The notes below the pieces were generated by a model that searched no databases, was not told the origin of the DNA, and was given only the letters and a program-made list of their open reading frames with translations. This document shows positions 33,666 through 44,560 of a stretch of DNA of 58,997 nucleotides, one piece after another. Source of the stretch: Anaerolineales bacterium (GTDB lineage Bacteria; Chloroflexota; Anaerolineae; Anaerolineales; Villigracilaceae); contig JABFSL010000115.1 of NCBI GenBank assembly GCA_013140605.1, positions 1-58,997 on the forward strand. Direction: 5' to 3'. The position numbers and the translations under genes are program-made. Every line of letters starts with the position of its first letter. Position 1 is the first letter of the stretch.

Positions 33666-36600
33666 ATGCAGATCGCTCCGCAGGTTATTCCACTTGAAAC
33701 AGTCAATCCAGACGCCGGCAGCCGGCAGAAGGAATTTGCGCGCGAATTGGCAAAAACGCATAGCCTGGTCACAACTCCCGCGCGGAAATCTGAGGAGACA
33801 TCCCAGTCTAATAAAACGGACTTGTTGAAATATCTGAAAAGCTGGGAACTGGCGCTGCAGAATGCCAATACACTTTTCAAATCGGTGCCGGCAAAAGATA
33901 TACCAGTTTCCCGCGCAGGCGAATGGATGCTGGACAATTTTTATATTGTCAAACAGAACTTGCGCCTCATTGAAGAGGACTTGCCTGCCAGCTTTCTCGA
34001 TCAACTGCCAAAGTTAAATGAGACATCTCTTCAAGGGCACTCACGTATTTTCTCACTCGCCCGTGAATGGATTGAATACAGCCAATGCCAGCTTGATCTG
34101 AATCAAACTGCTATTTTTGTGGTGGATTATCAACTGGTCACGCCTCTGACGATTGGGGAGCTTTGGGCACTGCCGATCATGCTGCGCATTGGGATTTTGG
34201 AGCGGCTCGTCCATGCCACATCCGAACTGACCGGCATGGATGCGCCCAAAAGTCTGGGGGATATTACAAGCCAGTCTGATTCGCCGATTTTGGAAAACGA
34301 AACCATTGTCGCCAACTGCTTTCTCAGCCTGCGCTTGCTCGCCGCCACAGATTGGAAGGATATCTTCGAGCAGACCAGTCAGGTGGAGCAGATTTTACGG
34401 GATGACCCCGCAAAGATTTACGCGAATATGGATTTTGACACCCGCAATAATTATCGCAGCGTGATCGAAGAACTGGCGCGCCACTCGAATTTGAGCGAAG
34501 AACAGATCGCGCTGACCGCAGTTGAATTTGCCAATCTTGTTGAAGACAAATCGCAGTTACGAAAAGCACATGTCGGCTTTTATCTTTTGGATGCGGGTCG
34601 AAATATGCTTGAAAACAGTATCAACTATCAGCCCGGAATGAGCGCGCGTGTTCGAAATAAATTGCTTTCATTTCCCACCTTCACTTATCTGGGCGGCATT
34701 GCTGTCGTTTCTTTACTCATCATTTTAGGGCTGCTCACTTACGCAGCACTTTCAGGCGGATCAACAGCACAACTAATTGTTGTTGGCATGCTTGGGCTTG
34801 GATTGGCGTTGGAAGCCGCCATTACACTGGTGCATTGGAATGTGACTCATCGCATCAAGCCGCAAAGCCTGCCGCGCATGGATTTTTCGGAAGGCATTCC
34901 TTTGGGCAACCGCACCATGGTGGTTGTCCCAACTCTGTTGGAAAGCGTCGAAGAACTTAATCACCTTCTGCAGGAATTGGAACTTTATTATTTATCCAAT
35001 CCCGACCCGCAACTGACCTATGCTTTGCTGACCGATTTCGGTGATGCGCCCACTGAGGAAATGCCGCAGGATGAAGAGCTGCTTGCGTTAGCAAGTGTTG
35101 GCATTGAAAACCTCAATAAAAAATACGCCCAGGCACTGCCCTTTTATTTATTCCAACGTCATCGTCAATGGAATCCATCGGAAGGGGTTTGGATGGGATG
35201 GGAGCGCAAGCGCGGCAAACTTGCGGATTTCAACCGCCTCCTGCTCAACCTGGGCGAAACTCCTTACACAACTCAGGTTGGGAATGCAGACATACTATCT
35301 GACATTAAATATGTGATCACGCTTGATGCGGATACGTCCCTGCCGCAGGGCAGCGCCAATCGGCTGATCGCCACGCTGGCGCATCCGCTTAACCATGCTG
35401 AGTTCGCTGCGGATGGACAGTCGGTTATTGCGGGATATACCGTATTGCAACCGCGCGTTGCCATCAAGCCGACCAGCGCGAACCGTTCGCTTTTTTCGCA
35501 GATCTTTGCAGGCAACTCCGGGTTTGACTTGTATTCCTTCGCCGTGTCGGATGTGTATCAGGATCTGTTCGGCGAAGGCAGTTACGTTGGCAAAGGGATT
35601 TATGATGTCGCGGCTTTCGAGCGCAGTCTGGCGGGACAAGTCCGCCAGAACACTTTGCTCAGCCATGATCTATTTGAAGGCATCTACGGACGCGCGGCGC
35701 TGGTTACGGATATTACTTTATATGAAGAATACCCGTGGCGTTATATGGTATATGCCCGCCGATTACGCCGTTGGATTCGCGGCGATTGGCAGTTGCTCCC
35801 CTGGCTCTTTCCAGTTGTTCATACTGAAAAGGGGATGGCTCCCAACCGTTTATCAATTATCAATATCTGGAAAGTATTCGACAATCTGCGCCGCAGTCTA
35901 TTACCGCCAACATTGTTGATCCTGTTTGCTGCGGGTTGGCTGTTCCTGCCCGGCTCTCCCCTGGTCTGGACTCTGCTGGTGTTGCTGCCTTCTGCCATGC
36001 CCATCGTGGCGCAAACTTTTCAGGATGCAAGACATAGCTTGCGAAATGGATTGCCGCTTAAACAACTTCTCAGATCAATCCAACTTCCGCTTACACGTTG
36101 GGGGCTTGCTGTTCTTTTTCTTCCTTACGAAGCATTGCTTATGCTGGGAGCCATCACCACAACACTGACCCGCCTGCTCATTGCGCGCAAGAATCTACTG
36201 CAATGGACAACGGCCGCGAACACAGCCCGCTCGTTTGGAGCGAACGCACGTTACGAAACCTGGCGGGAGATGATCTTGTCTTTAGTCTTCACTTTCCTGC
36301 TGGGGATAACGATTGCAATCTTCAATCCAACCGCGTTATGGATTGCGCTTCCATTTCTAATTGTATGGCTTCTTGCGCCGCAAGTCGCAACCATCATCAG
36401 CCAGCCGGTGACACACACCACAACTCCGCTTTCAGAGCCTCAGCGCAAACAAGTTCTGCGGTTGGCGCGCCGTACCTGGGCATTCTTTGAGCAATTCGCC
36501 GGACCTAACGACCACTGGCTGCCGCCCGATCATTTTCAAGAATCACCGCGCGGAAGTGTGGCGCATTACACCACGCCGACCAATATCGGTTTGTTGTTGG

Positions 36601-39600
36601 TATCCACGTTGTCGGCTTATGATCTGGGTTACATGGGATTATCCGAGCTGGCGATTCGTTTGCAATCGACTTTTGAAAACATGGATAAGCTGGAGCATTA
36701 TCGCGGTCATCTCTTAAACTGGTACGACTCACAAACACTGACGGCGCTGCCGCCCCGTTACATTTCCACAGTGGACAGCGGAAACCTGGCGGCGTGTCTT
36801 ATCACGCTCAAGCAGGGTTGCCTTACCCTGGCAGATGCTCCGCTGTTGGATCATAAACGCTGGCAGGGACTACTCGTCATTCTGGATATACTGGCGGAAG
36901 TATTACAGGCAATTGAGAAAAACAATCCACACGCTTCGATTGAATCTTTTGAAGTTGAATTGACCAGTATTTACGAGCGCGTCAGCGCTATCCAGAACCA
37001 GCCGTCAGCGTGGATCAAGACTCTCGTCTGGCTCTCAGGCGAGGGCTGGGAAAGAGTCGCGCATCGTTTGATGGAACTGCTTGAGAATCATCCGAATCTC
37101 AAATCCGAATCACTGGGCGATTTGCAGCACTATCTCGATCTGATGCAGCATCACCTGCAGGATATGCGGCGCAGTCTTGATTTATTCGCGCCCTGGCTCA
37201 GTCATTTGGAAAGTATGCCTGTATCGCAAACACCTGCGCGGCAGGGTTTTTCTGACGGCCTGCCTGTTGAATTGCCAACGTTGGGAGAAGCAGGCGCTGT
37301 ATATGAGCGCATCAAAATTGCATTGAATCTTTTTAAAGCACAGTTGCAGGATGAGACTGCAATTGAATGGTGTCAAAAATTGGATGCTGATCTTTCAAAG
37401 GCGCAAGTGACAGTGACGCCTTTGTTGATTGGTTTTCAAGATCTGGCGGACCAGGCAGATGCCGCTGTGACCGCGATGGATTTCCGTTTTCTATTTGATG
37501 AGCGCCGTCAGGTGTTCCATATTGGATACAACGCCAGCACCGAAAGACTCGACCCAAGTTATTATGACCTGCTGGCGTCTGAAGCGCGGATCGCCAGCCT
37601 GATCGCGATTGCCAAAGGCGATGTGCCGCACAGTCATTGGCAGCATCTCGGGCGGCCGGTGACAAAAGTGAACGGCAAGCAGGTTCTGCTCTCATGGAGC
37701 GGAACCATGTTCGAATATCTTATGCCGACTCTGTTCACGAAAAACTATATCGGGACATTTCTTTCAGACAGTTGTTATGCCGCGCTTGATGCGCAGGTGA
37801 GTTATGGACAGGAGAAGGAAGTTCCCTGGGGCATTTCAGAATCAGGTTATTTTGCTTTTGATGCCAATCAGAACTATCAGTATTATGCTTTTGGCGTGCC
37901 TGACCTGGGTTATAAGCGTGACCTGCCCGATGACTTGGTGATCACTCCGTATGCTTCTTTGCTCGGGCTTTCGTTGCAACCGCAGACCGTGCTCAAGAAT
38001 ATGGAGCATCTGGAAGAGTTGAAGATGCTCGGGCGTTTTGGCTTTTATGAGGCGCTTGATTATACAAAGACGCGCTTGCCGGAAGGGAAAGCATACGCCA
38101 AAGTAAGGTCCTATATGGCGCATCATCAGGGCATGATCCTGGTGGCGGCCTGCAACTATTTATCAAACGATGTGATGGTTCGGCGCTTCCACGCCGATGA
38201 GCACATTCAAAGTGTGGAGCTTTTGCTTCAGGAAAAAATTCCGCTCAACCCGCCGATCGAATATCCGCATCCCGATGAGCCGGCGGATTTACCTGAAGCC
38301 ATCCGCCTTGTCAGCAGTGACCCGTGGCGCGTGCCGGTGGACAGTCCCATTCCGCAGGCGCATGTACTTTCACAAGGTGATTCCAGTGTGCTGATTACCA
38401 ATGCCGGCAGCGGATATAGTCAATGGCGCGGGGTCGCGCTGACACGCTGGCATGCCGATGCCACTCTTGACCAGTGGGGCACGTGGATCTATGTGCAAGA
38501 CCGCGAGAGCGGAGCGCTTTGGTCTGTAACCAATCAACCCATTGGAGGCGCGCCGGAACAACAGGAAGTATTGTTCTATCCACACAAGGTGGAGTTCCAG
38601 CGTTCGGATAATGGAATTTCCCTCCGCACTGGAATTACCATTAGTCCAGATGGTGTTGAGATTCGAAGGGTGAATATCCTGAACGACAGTGATTCTCCGC
38701 GCCGTTTGAAGTTGACCAGTTATGGAGAAGTGGTGCTGGCGGCTCAAGCTGCTGACCGTCGTCACCCGGCTTTCAATAAACTTTTTATCGAGAGTGAATA
38801 TCTACCCGATGAGAATGCGCTCCTGTTCCAACGCCGACCTCGTTCTGCCGATGAAAAAAACGTTGTGCTGATCCATGCGATGGTCATTGAAGCCGGGCGC
38901 AAAGTGACAGGTGAATACGAAAGTGACCGTGCCAAATTTCTGGGCAGGTCACAAACAATGCATACCCCGCAGGCGTTGAAAAAATCCAATGGCCGTCTTT
39001 CAGGCACAAGCGGCGGAACGCTTGACCCGATCTTTTCATTGGCGCAAAAAATCGATCTGAATCCCCACGGGAAAACCAGAGTCACCTTCCTGACTTTGGC
39101 AGCTCCCACACGCGCCGAAGCCCTGGAAAAATTATCTCATTACCGGACCGGGCAATCCATTCATCGCGCCTTCGATGATGCGCGCTCCCGCAGTGAACGC
39201 GAACTGCTCGAACAAGGGTTGAGCGCGTATGCCGTTGAAAATATTCAGCGCCTTTTATCTGCATTGCTTTATCCGACTGGAGCATTACGCGCCGCGCCGC
39301 ATATTCTCGCGCAAAACGAAAAGGGACAATCGGGCTTGTGGGCGTTTGGCATCTCTGGTGATTTTCCCATTTTGCTGCTGCGCGTTCGCGATGGTGAATC
39401 GCCGCTATTGCGTGAAGCATTGCAAGCCTTCACGTACTGGCGCAGCCGCCATGTTACCGTCAACCTCATCATTCTCAACGATCAGGATACAGGATACGCG
39501 CTCGATCTGCATAATGCCATTCAACGCAAAATCCGCCGCATGGGCGTGGATGCTTCGTTGAATCAACGCGATGGAATTTTTGTACTGCGAACCGATCAAC

Positions 39601-42197
39601 TTCAACAAGCCGATAAGATTTTATTCGAAACAGTGGCGGGTGTTATTTTGGATGAAAAAGGTGGGACGCTCGCCGACCATGCTTTGCGTTTAACCGTTCA
39701 ATCCACGCGACTGCCACAGTTCACCGCTTCATTCTCCCCGATGCTTGATCCTGAACCGACAGCTTCGCTCACCCCGCCAACTGATCTGCAAGCAGACAAC
39801 GGCCTTGGCGGATTCAGCCGCGATGGAAAAGAATACGTAATTCATCTTAAGCCGGGACAGCGCACACCGCACCCGTGGGTGAATGTGATCGCCAATCCGC
39901 AATTTGGTTTTCTGGTTTCCGAATCAGGGTTGGGCAGTACATGGGCTGGGAACAGCGGCGAGAATCGATTAACTCCCTGGCGCAACGACCCGCTAACGGA
40001 TATGCCCGGCGAAGCGCTCTACATCCGCGATGAAGAGACTGGGCTGGTCTGGTCGCCTACGCCCATGCCTGCAGGTGCGGATACAACGCATGTGATCCGT
40101 CATGGCGCGGGCTACTCGATCTTCGAGAGTCAGAGTCACGGCCTCAATCAAAATCTGCGCTTGTTTGCCGCGCCTGATGCGCCGGTCAAACTTGCACAGC
40201 TGCGATTGCAAAACCTATGGGATCGTCCACGCCGTGTTACGGTCACCTATTATGCAGAGTGGGTACTCGGCACAACACGCGATACGAATCAAGCCCATAT
40301 CATGCCGGAGTTCGACCCCGAAAAAAATGCCTTGCTTGCCAGCAATCATTTCAACAGTGAGTTTGGCGAACGCGTGGCGTTTCTGGCGTCCAATAAAATG
40401 CCACATAACATCACCACCGACCGCACGGAATTTTTAGGCCGTATGGGAAGTATGCGCGCGCCAGCCGCTCTTGCGCGCATCGGATTGGAAAGCTCGGTTA
40501 ATGCCGGTGTTGATCCGTGTGCCGTCATCCAACTGCATGTTGACCTTGCCCCCGGTGCGATGGAAGAAATCTTTTTCTTGATTGGGGAGGGAAAAGATCG
40601 GGCTGAGAGTCTGGCGTTGATCGGACAGATTCAAGCCGCGGCGGGGGTCGAAGCGATCTGGCAGTCCGTCCAAAAACAATGGGATGAAATCCTGAATACA
40701 ATCACGGTTGAAACACCCGACCCCACAATGGATTTGATGCTCAACCGCTGGCTGATGTATCAAACGCTTTCCTGCCGCATGTGGGGACGCACTGCGCTGT
40801 ATCAATCGAGCGGAGCTTTTGGATTCCGTGACCAGCTTCAGGATGTGATGGCGTTGCTGCATACCCGACCCGACATCGCGCGCGCGCAAATTTTGGAAGC
40901 GGCGCGACATCAATTTGAAGAGGGCGATGTGCTGCATTGGTGGAATCCGCCAGCGGGGCGGGGTGTGCGTACGCGTTTTTCAGATGACCTGCTCTGGCTG
41001 CCGTATGTCACCGCTGAGTATGTTTCCGCCACTGGCGATGAATCCATTTTGAGCGAAGATATTCCATTTTTGAAAGGCGAAATACTCAAGCCCGATGAAA
41101 TGGAACGTTATACCCAGTTTGAAATAGCGAAGGAGAATTTTTCGCTCTTTGAACATTGCCGCCGCGCAATTGAAAAAGGAAATACATCCGGTGCACATGG
41201 TCTGCCATTGATGGGCGGCGGCGACTGGAACGATGGCATGAACCGCGTCGGCATGGATGGGCGCGGCGAGAGTATTTGGCTCGGCTGGTTCCTGCATACC
41301 ACGCTCAAGCGTTTTGCTTCATTGGCTGCGCTAATGAATAAAGACGCCGATCCTTATCTTGTGCAAGCCGTGAAATTATCTCAGGCACTCGAAGCTCAGG
41401 CATGGGACGGCGAGTGGTATCTGCGCGCTTATTATGATGATGGCTCGCGCTTGGGGTCACATGCAAATATTGAATGCCAGATCGATTCGATTGCGCAATC
41501 GTGGGCGGTATTGTCGGGGGCGGCGGATTCGGCACGGGCAATACAGGCAATGGAATCTGTTAATGGCAAATTGGTAAAACAAGCTGAACAAATGATCCTG
41601 CTCTTTACTCCGCCCTTCGACAAATCTACACGCGACCCCGGTTATATCAAAGGCTATTTGCCGGGCGTCCGTGAAAACGGCGGACAGTATACTCACGCCG
41701 CTATTTGGACCGCTTGGGCATTTGCCAAACTTGGGCAGGGAGATCGGGCTGCGGAATTATTCCGCATGTTGAATCCCATCACCCATGCCGATACGCCTGA
41801 GAAAGTTGTGCGCTACAAAGTGGAACCGTACGTCATCGCCGCTGATATTTACGGCGTTGCTCCGCACATTGGCCGCGGCGGCTGGACATGGTACACAGGC
41901 TCCTCTGCTTGGATGTATCGTTTAGGAATTGAAGCCATACTTGGAATTACGCGAGTCGGCAATGCGCTCAATATCAACCCATGCATCCCACACGATTGGC
42001 CGGGTTTCAAAGTGGATTATCGTTTTGGAAATACACACTACAAGATCAACGTGGAGAATCTGAATCGAGTCAATCGCGGCATCGGACAGGTCATGTTGGA
42101 TGGAAATCTTCTGCCCGGCTGGTTGGTCCCTTTGGTGGATGATGGCAAGGAACATGAAGTCCATGTTTTGATGGATAGGTTGTTCCATTTGCCGTGA
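33666..42197 (+). CDS. ndvB: Cyclic beta-1,2-glucan synthase (NdvB/ChvB-like; GT84 + GH94)
   Basis: A 2843-residue membrane enzyme, the usual size for the family. Residues 1-330 are a soluble N-terminal domain; TM helices lie near 340-400. A GT84 glycosyltransferase domain follows, with the sugar-nucleotide DAD motif in ITLDADTSLPQG at about residue 553 and KGIYDVAAFE after it, then a second TM block (about 740-910). A glucoamylase-like domain and the large GH94 phosphorylase-like region fill the rest, with TRFSDDLLWLPYV near 2437 and the catalytic-Asp motif GGGDWNDGMNRVG near 2517. It polymerises UDP-glucose and cyclises the chain. The product would serve osmoadaptation or a surface role. 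Confidence 0.93.
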   Translation: MQIAPQVIPLETVNPDAGSRQKEFARELAKTHSLVTTPARKSEETSQSNKTDLLKYLKSWELALQNANTLFKSVPAKDIPVSRAGEWMLDNFYIVKQNLRLIEEDLPASFLDQLPKLNETSLQGHSRIFSLAREWIEYSQCQLDLNQTAIFVVDYQLVTPLTIGELWALPIMLRIGILERLVHATSELTGMDAPKSLGDITSQSDSPILENETIVANCFLSLRLLAATDWKDIFEQTSQVEQILRDDPAKIYANMDFDTRNNYRSVIEELARHSNLSEEQIALTAVEFANLVEDKSQLRKAHVGFYLLDAGRNMLENSINYQPGMSARVRNKLLSFPTFTYLGGIAVVSLLIILGLLTYAALSGGSTAQLIVVGMLGLGLALEAAITLVHWNVTHRIKPQSLPRMDFSEGIPLGNRTMVVVPTLLESVEELNHLLQELELYYLSNPDPQLTYALLTDFGDAPTEEMPQDEELLALASVGIENLNKKYAQALPFYLFQRHRQWNPSEGVWMGWERKRGKLADFNRLLLNLGETPYTTQVGNADILSDIKYVITLDADTSLPQGSANRLIATLAHPLNHAEFAADGQSVIAGYTVLQPRVAIKPTSANRSLFSQIFAGNSGFDLYSFAVSDVYQDLFGEGSYVGKGIYDVAAFERSLAGQVRQNTLLSHDLFEGIYGRAALVTDITLYEEYPWRYMVYARRLRRWIRGDWQLLPWLFPVVHTEKGMAPNRLSIINIWKVFDNLRRSLLPPTLLILFAAGWLFLPGSPLVWTLLVLLPSAMPIVAQTFQDARHSLRNGLPLKQLLRSIQLPLTRWGLAVLFLPYEALLMLGAITTTLTRLLIARKNLLQWTTAANTARSFGANARYETWREMILSLVFTFLLGITIAIFNPTALWIALPFLIVWLLAPQVATIISQPVTHTTTPLSEPQRKQVLRLARRTWAFFEQFAGPNDHWLPPDHFQESPRGSVAHYTTPTNIGLLLVSTLSAYDLGYMGLSELAIRLQSTFENMDKLEHYRGHLLNWYDSQTLTALPPRYISTVDSGNLAACLITLKQGCLTLADAPLLDHKRWQGLLVILDILAEVLQAIEKNNPHASIESFEVELTSIYERVSAIQNQPSAWIKTLVWLSGEGWERVAHRLMELLENHPNLKSESLGDLQHYLDLMQHHLQDMRRSLDLFAPWLSHLESMPVSQTPARQGFSDGLPVELPTLGEAGAVYERIKIALNLFKAQLQDETAIEWCQKLDADLSKAQVTVTPLLIGFQDLADQADAAVTAMDFRFLFDERRQVFHIGYNASTERLDPSYYDLLASEARIASLIAIAKGDVPHSHWQHLGRPVTKVNGKQVLLSWSGTMFEYLMPTLFTKNYIGTFLSDSCYAALDAQVSYGQEKEVPWGISESGYFAFDANQNYQYYAFGVPDLGYKRDLPDDLVITPYASLLGLSLQPQTVLKNMEHLEELKMLGRFGFYEALDYTKTRLPEGKAYAKVRSYMAHHQGMILVAACNYLSNDVMVRRFHADEHIQSVELLLQEKIPLNPPIEYPHPDEPADLPEAIRLVSSDPWRVPVDSPIPQAHVLSQGDSSVLITNAGSGYSQWRGVALTRWHADATLDQWGTWIYVQDRESGALWSVTNQPIGGAPEQQEVLFYPHKVEFQRSDNGISLRTGITISPDGVEIRRVNILNDSDSPRRLKLTSYGEVVLAAQAADRRHPAFNKLFIESEYLPDENALLFQRRPRSADEKNVVLIHAMVIEAGRKVTGEYESDRAKFLGRSQTMHTPQALKKSNGRLSGTSGGTLDPIFSLAQKIDLNPHGKTRVTFLTLAAPTRAEALEKLSHYRTGQSIHRAFDDARSRSERELLEQGLSAYAVENIQRLLSALLYPTGALRAAPHILAQNEKGQSGLWAFGISGDFPILLLRVRDGESPLLREALQAFTYWRSRHVTVNLIILNDQDTGYALDLHNAIQRKIRRMGVDASLNQRDGIFVLRTDQLQQADKILFETVAGVILDEKGGTLADHALRLTVQSTRLPQFTASFSPMLDPEPTASLTPPTDLQADNGLGGFSRDGKEYVIHLKPGQRTPHPWVNVIANPQFGFLVSESGLGSTWAGNSGENRLTPWRNDPLTDMPGEALYIRDEETGLVWSPTPMPAGADTTHVIRHGAGYSIFESQSHGLNQNLRLFAAPDAPVKLAQLRLQNLWDRPRRVTVTYYAEWVLGTTRDTNQAHIMPEFDPEKNALLASNHFNSEFGERVAFLASNKMPHNITTDRTEFLGRMGSMRAPAALARIGLESSVNAGVDPCAVIQLHVDLAPGAMEEIFFLIGEGKDRAESLALIGQIQAAAGVEAIWQSVQKQWDEILNTITVETPDPTMDLMLNRWLMYQTLSCRMWGRTALYQSSGAFGFRDQLQDVMALLHTRPDIARAQILEAARHQFEEGDVLHWWNPPAGRGVRTRFSDDLLWLPYVTAEYVSATGDESILSEDIPFLKGEILKPDEMERYTQFEIAKENFSLFEHCRRAIEKGNTSGAHGLPLMGGGDWNDGMNRVGMDGRGESIWLGWFLHTTLKRFASLAALMNKDADPYLVQAVKLSQALEAQAWDGEWYLRAYYDDGSRLGSHANIECQIDSIAQSWAVLSGAADSARAIQAMESVNGKLVKQAEQMILLFTPPFDKSTRDPGYIKGYLPGVRENGGQYTHAAIWTAWAFAKLGQGDRAAELFRMLNPITHADTPEKVVRYKVEPYVIAADIYGVAPHIGRGGWTWYTGSSAWMYRLGIEAILGITRVGNALNINPCIPHDWPGFKVDYRFGNTHYKINVENLNRVNRGIGQVMLDGNLLPGWLVPLVDDGKEHEVHVLMDRLFHLP

Positions 42198-42210
42198 CAA
42201 ACCATTTTTC

Positions 42211-42293
42211 GTACACGGACGCTTCGCGCACGGGAAACACGGAAAAGAGCAGATTTTAAAGGTTTTTCCGTGCCATCCGTGTTATCCGTGTAC
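42211..42293. repeat. gtacacgga inverted repeat
   Basis: gtacacgga-type sequence at 42211 faces tccgtgtac ending near 42293, with inner acacgga/tccgtg copies. It lies just after the glucan synthase and may terminate its transcript. Confidence 0.6.
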
Positions 42294-42421
42294 AAGAATC
42301 ATGGCAACTCACAAAGAGTCTAAAATAGTTTTAAGGCAATGATGACTGTATGATGTAAAATAAATATACAGAGTCGAAGCCTTATTGGTGAACATTGTGA
42401 AGTGAAAGGAAGTTACTCGTC

Positions 42422-42991
42422 ATGAAACAGAGTCAGTCTTTTTTGAAGGAAGATGAAGCGCAGGAACAAGACAACCCGGCGCTGAGCAAGGTGATCGAGA
42501 AAAATATTCGCACGATCCTTCATCTGCGCGCGAAAGCGGCGCGTGAGCGCAGTTTGCAGGGCCGCCTCGCCGATGCCATCACTTCCTTTTCGGGCAGGAT
42601 GATCTTTGTTTATGTGCATATTGTATGGTTTGGGATATGGATACTTTTAAACACTGGTTGGTTCGGTCTGCGCGCTTTTGATCCATTCCCTTATGGGCTG
42701 CTGACGATGATCGTTTCATTGGAAGCAATTTTTCTTTCAACCTTTGTGCTCATCAGCCAAAACCGTATTGGCGAAGAGACTGAACGCCGCGCCGATCTGG
42801 ACCTGCATATTGGGCTGTTGACCGAACACGAATTGACACGTGTCCTGCAAATGCTGGATGCGATACAGGATAAATTGAATATTGTGGATCATGAGAACAG
42901 TGATCTGGCAGATCTTGAAATGGAAACCAAACCGGAAGATGTGCTGGCCGAAATCCATCGGCTTCAAGCCATCGAACTTGGAAAAAGGTAA
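42422..42991 (+). CDS. DUF1003 membrane protein
   Basis: A 189-residue protein. The DUF1003 core is MIFVYVHIVWFGIWILLNTG, then a loop FDPFPYGLLTMIVSLEAIFLS, giving two TM helices around residues 60-115. The flanks are charged, with a coiled-coil-prone C-terminal half (HIGLLTEHELTRVLQMLDAIQ). The function of the family is not established. It lies between the glucan synthase and the first NarL-type kinase, six bases from the latter, so co-transcription with the kinase is likely. AAAGGAAG lies upstream of ATG 42422. Confidence 0.88.
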   Translation: MKQSQSFLKEDEAQEQDNPALSKVIEKNIRTILHLRAKAARERSLQGRLADAITSFSGRMIFVYVHIVWFGIWILLNTGWFGLRAFDPFPYGLLTMIVSLEAIFLSTFVLISQNRIGEETERRADLDLHIGLLTEHELTRVLQMLDAIQDKLNIVDHENSDLADLEMETKPEDVLAEIHRLQAIELGKR

Positions 42992-42997
42992 CGCTGT

Positions 42998-44560
42998 ATG
43001 AACAAAGACCCAAACCTACTATCGACGGAAGAAAAGAAAGAAGTGTATCAAAGCATTTTCGATGCCGTTAATGACGGGCTGATCATCAACGATCTGGAAA
43101 GCGGACTGGTGGTTGAGGCGAACCCTGCGGCGTGGTTGATGCACGGGTACACACGCGAAGAATTCATCGGGTTAAAACTGACGGCTGTGATACACCCGGA
43201 CAGCCAGTTTGTATTTAATGAGTCGATTGAAATATTCAAATCGGATGGCGTATTCGATATCCGCGTACAGCACATACACCGGAACGGCTCGATGTTTTAT
43301 GCCGGATGGCGCGGGACGCCGTTTATGTATCAGGGGCGATCCTGTTTATTGGGAGTTGTGCGTGATGTCAGTAAACGGATCCAGATCGAACAGTTACTCA
43401 GCCGGCGCGTGGGGACCCGCACTCACGAGCAGGCCACACTGTTGGAAATTTCACATACGCTGGCATCCACACTGGAACTTCAGCCGGGTTTGATCCTCGA
43501 TCAATTGCGAAAGATCATCGAATATTCACATGGCGGATTATTCGTATTGGAAAACTCGGCGCTGGTCACTCTGGCGATGCGCGGGACGGGACCACTGGAA
43601 CAATCCTTGCCGATCCGTATTGAACTGAACACGCCCGAAACCCTGATTACGTTATTCAACAGACATCAACCCATACGCATCGTGGATGTAAACGGTGATA
43701 GTGTGCAGGCACAATTTCTGCGCTCGCTTCTTAACGATGGGGCGGCTGTGCTGCTCGAAGGGATGCAGTCGTGGATGTGGGTGCCGCTGGCGGTGAGAGG
43801 GCGCATCATTGGCGGTATAGGTGTGGCGCATGAACAGCACAATTACTTCACAGATCATCAAGCAGACCTGGCTCTTAGCGTAGCCAATCAGGCCGCGATC
43901 ACAATGATCAACGCGGAACTATATAGACAAGCGCAGGCGCTGGCGGTATTGGAGGAACGTCAGCGGTTGGCGCGCAATTTGCATGATGCGGTGAACCAGT
44001 CACTTTTTTCCGCGGGGCTAATCGCGGAAGTATTGCCGCGTTTATGGGATCGCGATCAGGAAGAGGCGCGCAGGTCACTCGAAGATCTGCGGCGGTTGAC
44101 GCGCGGCGCAATGGCTGAGATGCGCGCTCTGCTGGCGGAACTGCGTCCGTCCACGTTGACTGATTCAGATCTGGGCGACTTGCTCCGTCTGTTGGGGAAT
44201 GCTCTCGAAGGCCGGACCAACCTGCCCGTTGTCCTGACCGTTTCCGGGAAGTTTATGCTGCCTGCCGAAGTGCAAATCGCCTTCTATCGCATATGTCAGG
44301 AGGCGCTTAACAATGTGGCAAAACATGCCAAAGCCGCGCGCGTTGAGATCGATCTAAAACAGGAGGGGGCGATGATCGAACTGCGAATTCACGATGACGG
44401 GCTGGGCTTTGATCTTGAACAGGCATTCTCAGGTCATTATGGATTGGGCATGATGCGCGAACGCGCGGAGAATGCAGGGGCGCGCTTGAATATTACGAGC
44501 CAGCCGGGTCACGGCACTGAACTGATAATGAGCTGGAACAACCACAAGGAGATCTTATGA
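42998..44560 (+). CDS. PAS-GAF sensor histidine kinase, NarL type (HisKA_3)
   Basis: A 520-residue soluble kinase. A PAS domain (about 15-130, VNDGLIINDLESGLVVEANP) is followed by a GAF domain (about 145-300). Then comes the HisKA_3 dimerisation helix with phospho-acceptor His329 in ERQRLARNLHDAVNQ, and a HATPase domain with EALNNVAKHA and GLGFDLEQ / YGLGMMRERAE. No TM segment is seen, so it senses a cytoplasmic signal. Its stop overlaps the regulator start (ATGA), tying the pair together. The paralogous pair 50568/52145 has the same kinase core. Confidence 0.93.
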   Translation: MNKDPNLLSTEEKKEVYQSIFDAVNDGLIINDLESGLVVEANPAAWLMHGYTREEFIGLKLTAVIHPDSQFVFNESIEIFKSDGVFDIRVQHIHRNGSMFYAGWRGTPFMYQGRSCLLGVVRDVSKRIQIEQLLSRRVGTRTHEQATLLEISHTLASTLELQPGLILDQLRKIIEYSHGGLFVLENSALVTLAMRGTGPLEQSLPIRIELNTPETLITLFNRHQPIRIVDVNGDSVQAQFLRSLLNDGAAVLLEGMQSWMWVPLAVRGRIIGGIGVAHEQHNYFTDHQADLALSVANQAAITMINAELYRQAQALAVLEERQRLARNLHDAVNQSLFSAGLIAEVLPRLWDRDQEEARRSLEDLRRLTRGAMAEMRALLAELRPSTLTDSDLGDLLRLLGNALEGRTNLPVVLTVSGKFMLPAEVQIAFYRICQEALNNVAKHAKAARVEIDLKQEGAMIELRIHDDGLGFDLEQAFSGHYGLGMMRERAENAGARLNITSQPGHGTELIMSWNNHKEIL

